From the NCBI GenBank assembly GCA_002429375.1, contig DIZP01000037.1:21313-28189 (forward strand): a DNA stretch of 6,877 nt, written 5' to 3'. The DNA comes from a bacterium UBA6025 (GTDB lineage Bacteria; Patescibacteriota; Saccharimonadia; Saccharimonadales; Saccharimonadaceae). A program made the translations under genes and the position numbers. The notes below the pieces were generated by a model, which worked only from the letters and a program-made list of their open reading frames with translations, had not been told where the DNA came from and searched no databases. This document shows, one piece after another, positions 5,996 through 6,877 of the stretch (position 1 is its first letter; each line of letters starts with the position of its first letter).

Positions 5996-6877
5996 CTACT
6001 GCATCACGATATAGTCAAAGGCATAGCCGCCTGGGGCAACCGCACCGTTCACGCCGATACTGAATCCCCAGGCAGTACGGCTGACATAGACGCTCCCCAT
6101 ACCCGAGCCGACAGTAGTCACGACCACATGGGGGGTGTTACTATATTGACTCCGAAAAGCCACTTGCGCCAAAATACCGTTGCCACCACCAGTCCCTATA
6201 TTAGCTGCCACGGTGCCCGAAGCATCATTACCGCTAATCGACACCGTGCCATTTGCCCCAAGTGCCGAGCCAGGGCCAACGCCCGGAGCTGCACCCCTGG
6301 TAATAACGTGCCCGCCGATAGTTAACGTACTGTCTGACACCAGGCTACTAGCCTGGAAACTTCTAGCCGACAGCACACCGCCCACTGCTAGATTGCCCGA
6401 TATATTGACGCTGTTATTGACCGTCAGCAATTGACTCATAGTCACAGCCCCCTGCAGTCGTGTCAGCCCCAACACGGTCAAATCCTTGCGAAGGTTAAGG
6501 TTCGACACCGTACCGTCACCGTTGACCGTCAACTGGCTAATCGACGTCACGCCAGCCTGCAGGTTTGCCAAGCTTGCATCTGACGCCGAGAACTTACTGT
6601 TGAGCGTCAGTTGACCGGCAATACTCACATCGCTCCCAACTGTTACTTTGCCGTTAAAGCGGGAATTAGGACCAATCACAAGCTCTTCTGACGAGTTACC
6701 GACCGGGTTGCGGCTGACTCCCAACTTATCTAAAACGCCCGAGCTCAGCGTGACTTGGCCCTGGTTCAATCCAGTGCCGGCAGTGGTCTGGCTTTGCATG
6801 ACAAAAAAGATAATTCCCGCATTCACCGCCAATATCACTACTACTACCGCCAGGCCAATAAACGTCGCTTTGTGGCT
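5996..6877 (-). CDS. Membrane-anchored fibre-like beta-repeat surface protein, 5' end outside window
   Basis: The minus-strand frame is open to the right edge, so the gene starts beyond it; 293 residues are visible, counted from the first codon at the edge. The GTG at 6838 falls inside the membrane helix and is not a believable start. Residues about 4-27 form one hydrophobic helix that would anchor the protein. The rest is rich in Ser, Thr, Gly, Asn and Val with no Cys. Residues about 66-190 repeat short beta-strand units of the form LTVNG/VSIAG/LTIGG, as in tail fibres and parallel beta-structures. Residues about 210-293 look like a compact C-terminal domain ending in AFDYIVMQ. It converges on the ATPase operon with a 21-base gap. 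No enzymatic motif is seen. A surface fibre or adhesin is likely; the specific role is unknown. Confidence 0.8.
   Translation of the reverse strand, partial: SHKATFIGLAVVVVILAVNAGIIFFVMQSQTTAGTGLNQGQVTLSSGVLDKLGVSRNPVGNSSEELVIGPNSRFNGKVTVGSDVSIAGQLTLNSKFSASDASLANLQAGVTSISQLTVNGDGTVSNLNLRKDLTVLGLTRLQGAVTMSQLLTVNNSVNISGNLAVGGVLSARSFQASSLVSDSTLTIGGHVITRGAAPGVGPGSALGANGTVSISGNDASGTVAANIGTGGGNGILAQVAFRSQYSNTPHVVVTTVGSGMGSVYVSRTAWGFSIGVNGAVAPGGYAFDYIVMQ

Noticed and set aside
5971..5999. Overlapping 8-base palindromes GTAGCTAC and CTACGTAG, and a weak 5-bp hairpin (GTAGA/TCTAC) between the convergent genes, as a bidirectional terminator
   Set aside because: The stem is short, has a long loop and no T-tract on either side; it also overlaps the two stop codons. 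Not enough to call a terminator.
6128..6434. Plus-strand frames opposite the fibre-like gene
   Set aside because: The minus-strand frame has a coherent membrane helix and beta repeats; the plus-strand products are Pro/Ala/Ser/Arg-rich shadow sequence.

Overview
The window holds seven tightly packed plus-strand genes (about 1-5974) that form an F-type ATPase operon, and one convergent minus-strand gene (5996 to the right edge). The plus-strand order is: a c-subunit-like membrane protein with a secreted domain, then b-like stalk, delta, alpha, gamma, beta and epsilon. This is the canonical F1Fo order (a-c-b-delta-alpha-gamma-beta-epsilon), but no subunit a is visible and the c position is filled by a very unusual protein. 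Genes overlap or lie within 4 bases of one another, so translation is probably coupled. No promoter is visible and it must lie left of the window. No stretch longer than about 25 bases is gene-free.

Organism: a bacterium using the standard genetic code, with GC around 50 percent by eye. The compact operon, the divergent F1 subunits and a membrane-anchored fibre-like beta-repeat protein next door suggest a member of the Patescibacteria (CPR), perhaps Saccharibacteria. This is inference from style of sequence, not a proven assignment.

The F1 head looks able to hydrolyse ATP. Beta keeps its P-loop, the catalytic Glu-Arg of GER and the VDNIYR segment, and alpha keeps its arginine finger in SVSRVGG. 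The membrane part is different. The first gene carries a signal peptide, about 170 residues of extracellular beta-rich domain, and a two-helix hairpin. The hairpin has a c-subunit-like cytoplasmic loop (GRNP) and c-like topology, but no acidic residue in either membrane helix. As written it should not carry protons or sodium ions. Beta has Arg where the adenine-stacking Tyr normally sits, a degenerate DELSEED lever and a replaced C-terminus; epsilon lacks its helical hairpin; alpha and delta are short at their N-termini.

Working hypothesis: this is an F1-driven rotary or conformational machine whose ring carries an extracellular domain, conceptually like the 'F1-like X0' ATPases of mycoplasmas, rather than an ordinary ATP synthase. 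The main caveat is that genuine a and c genes could lie just upstream of the window.
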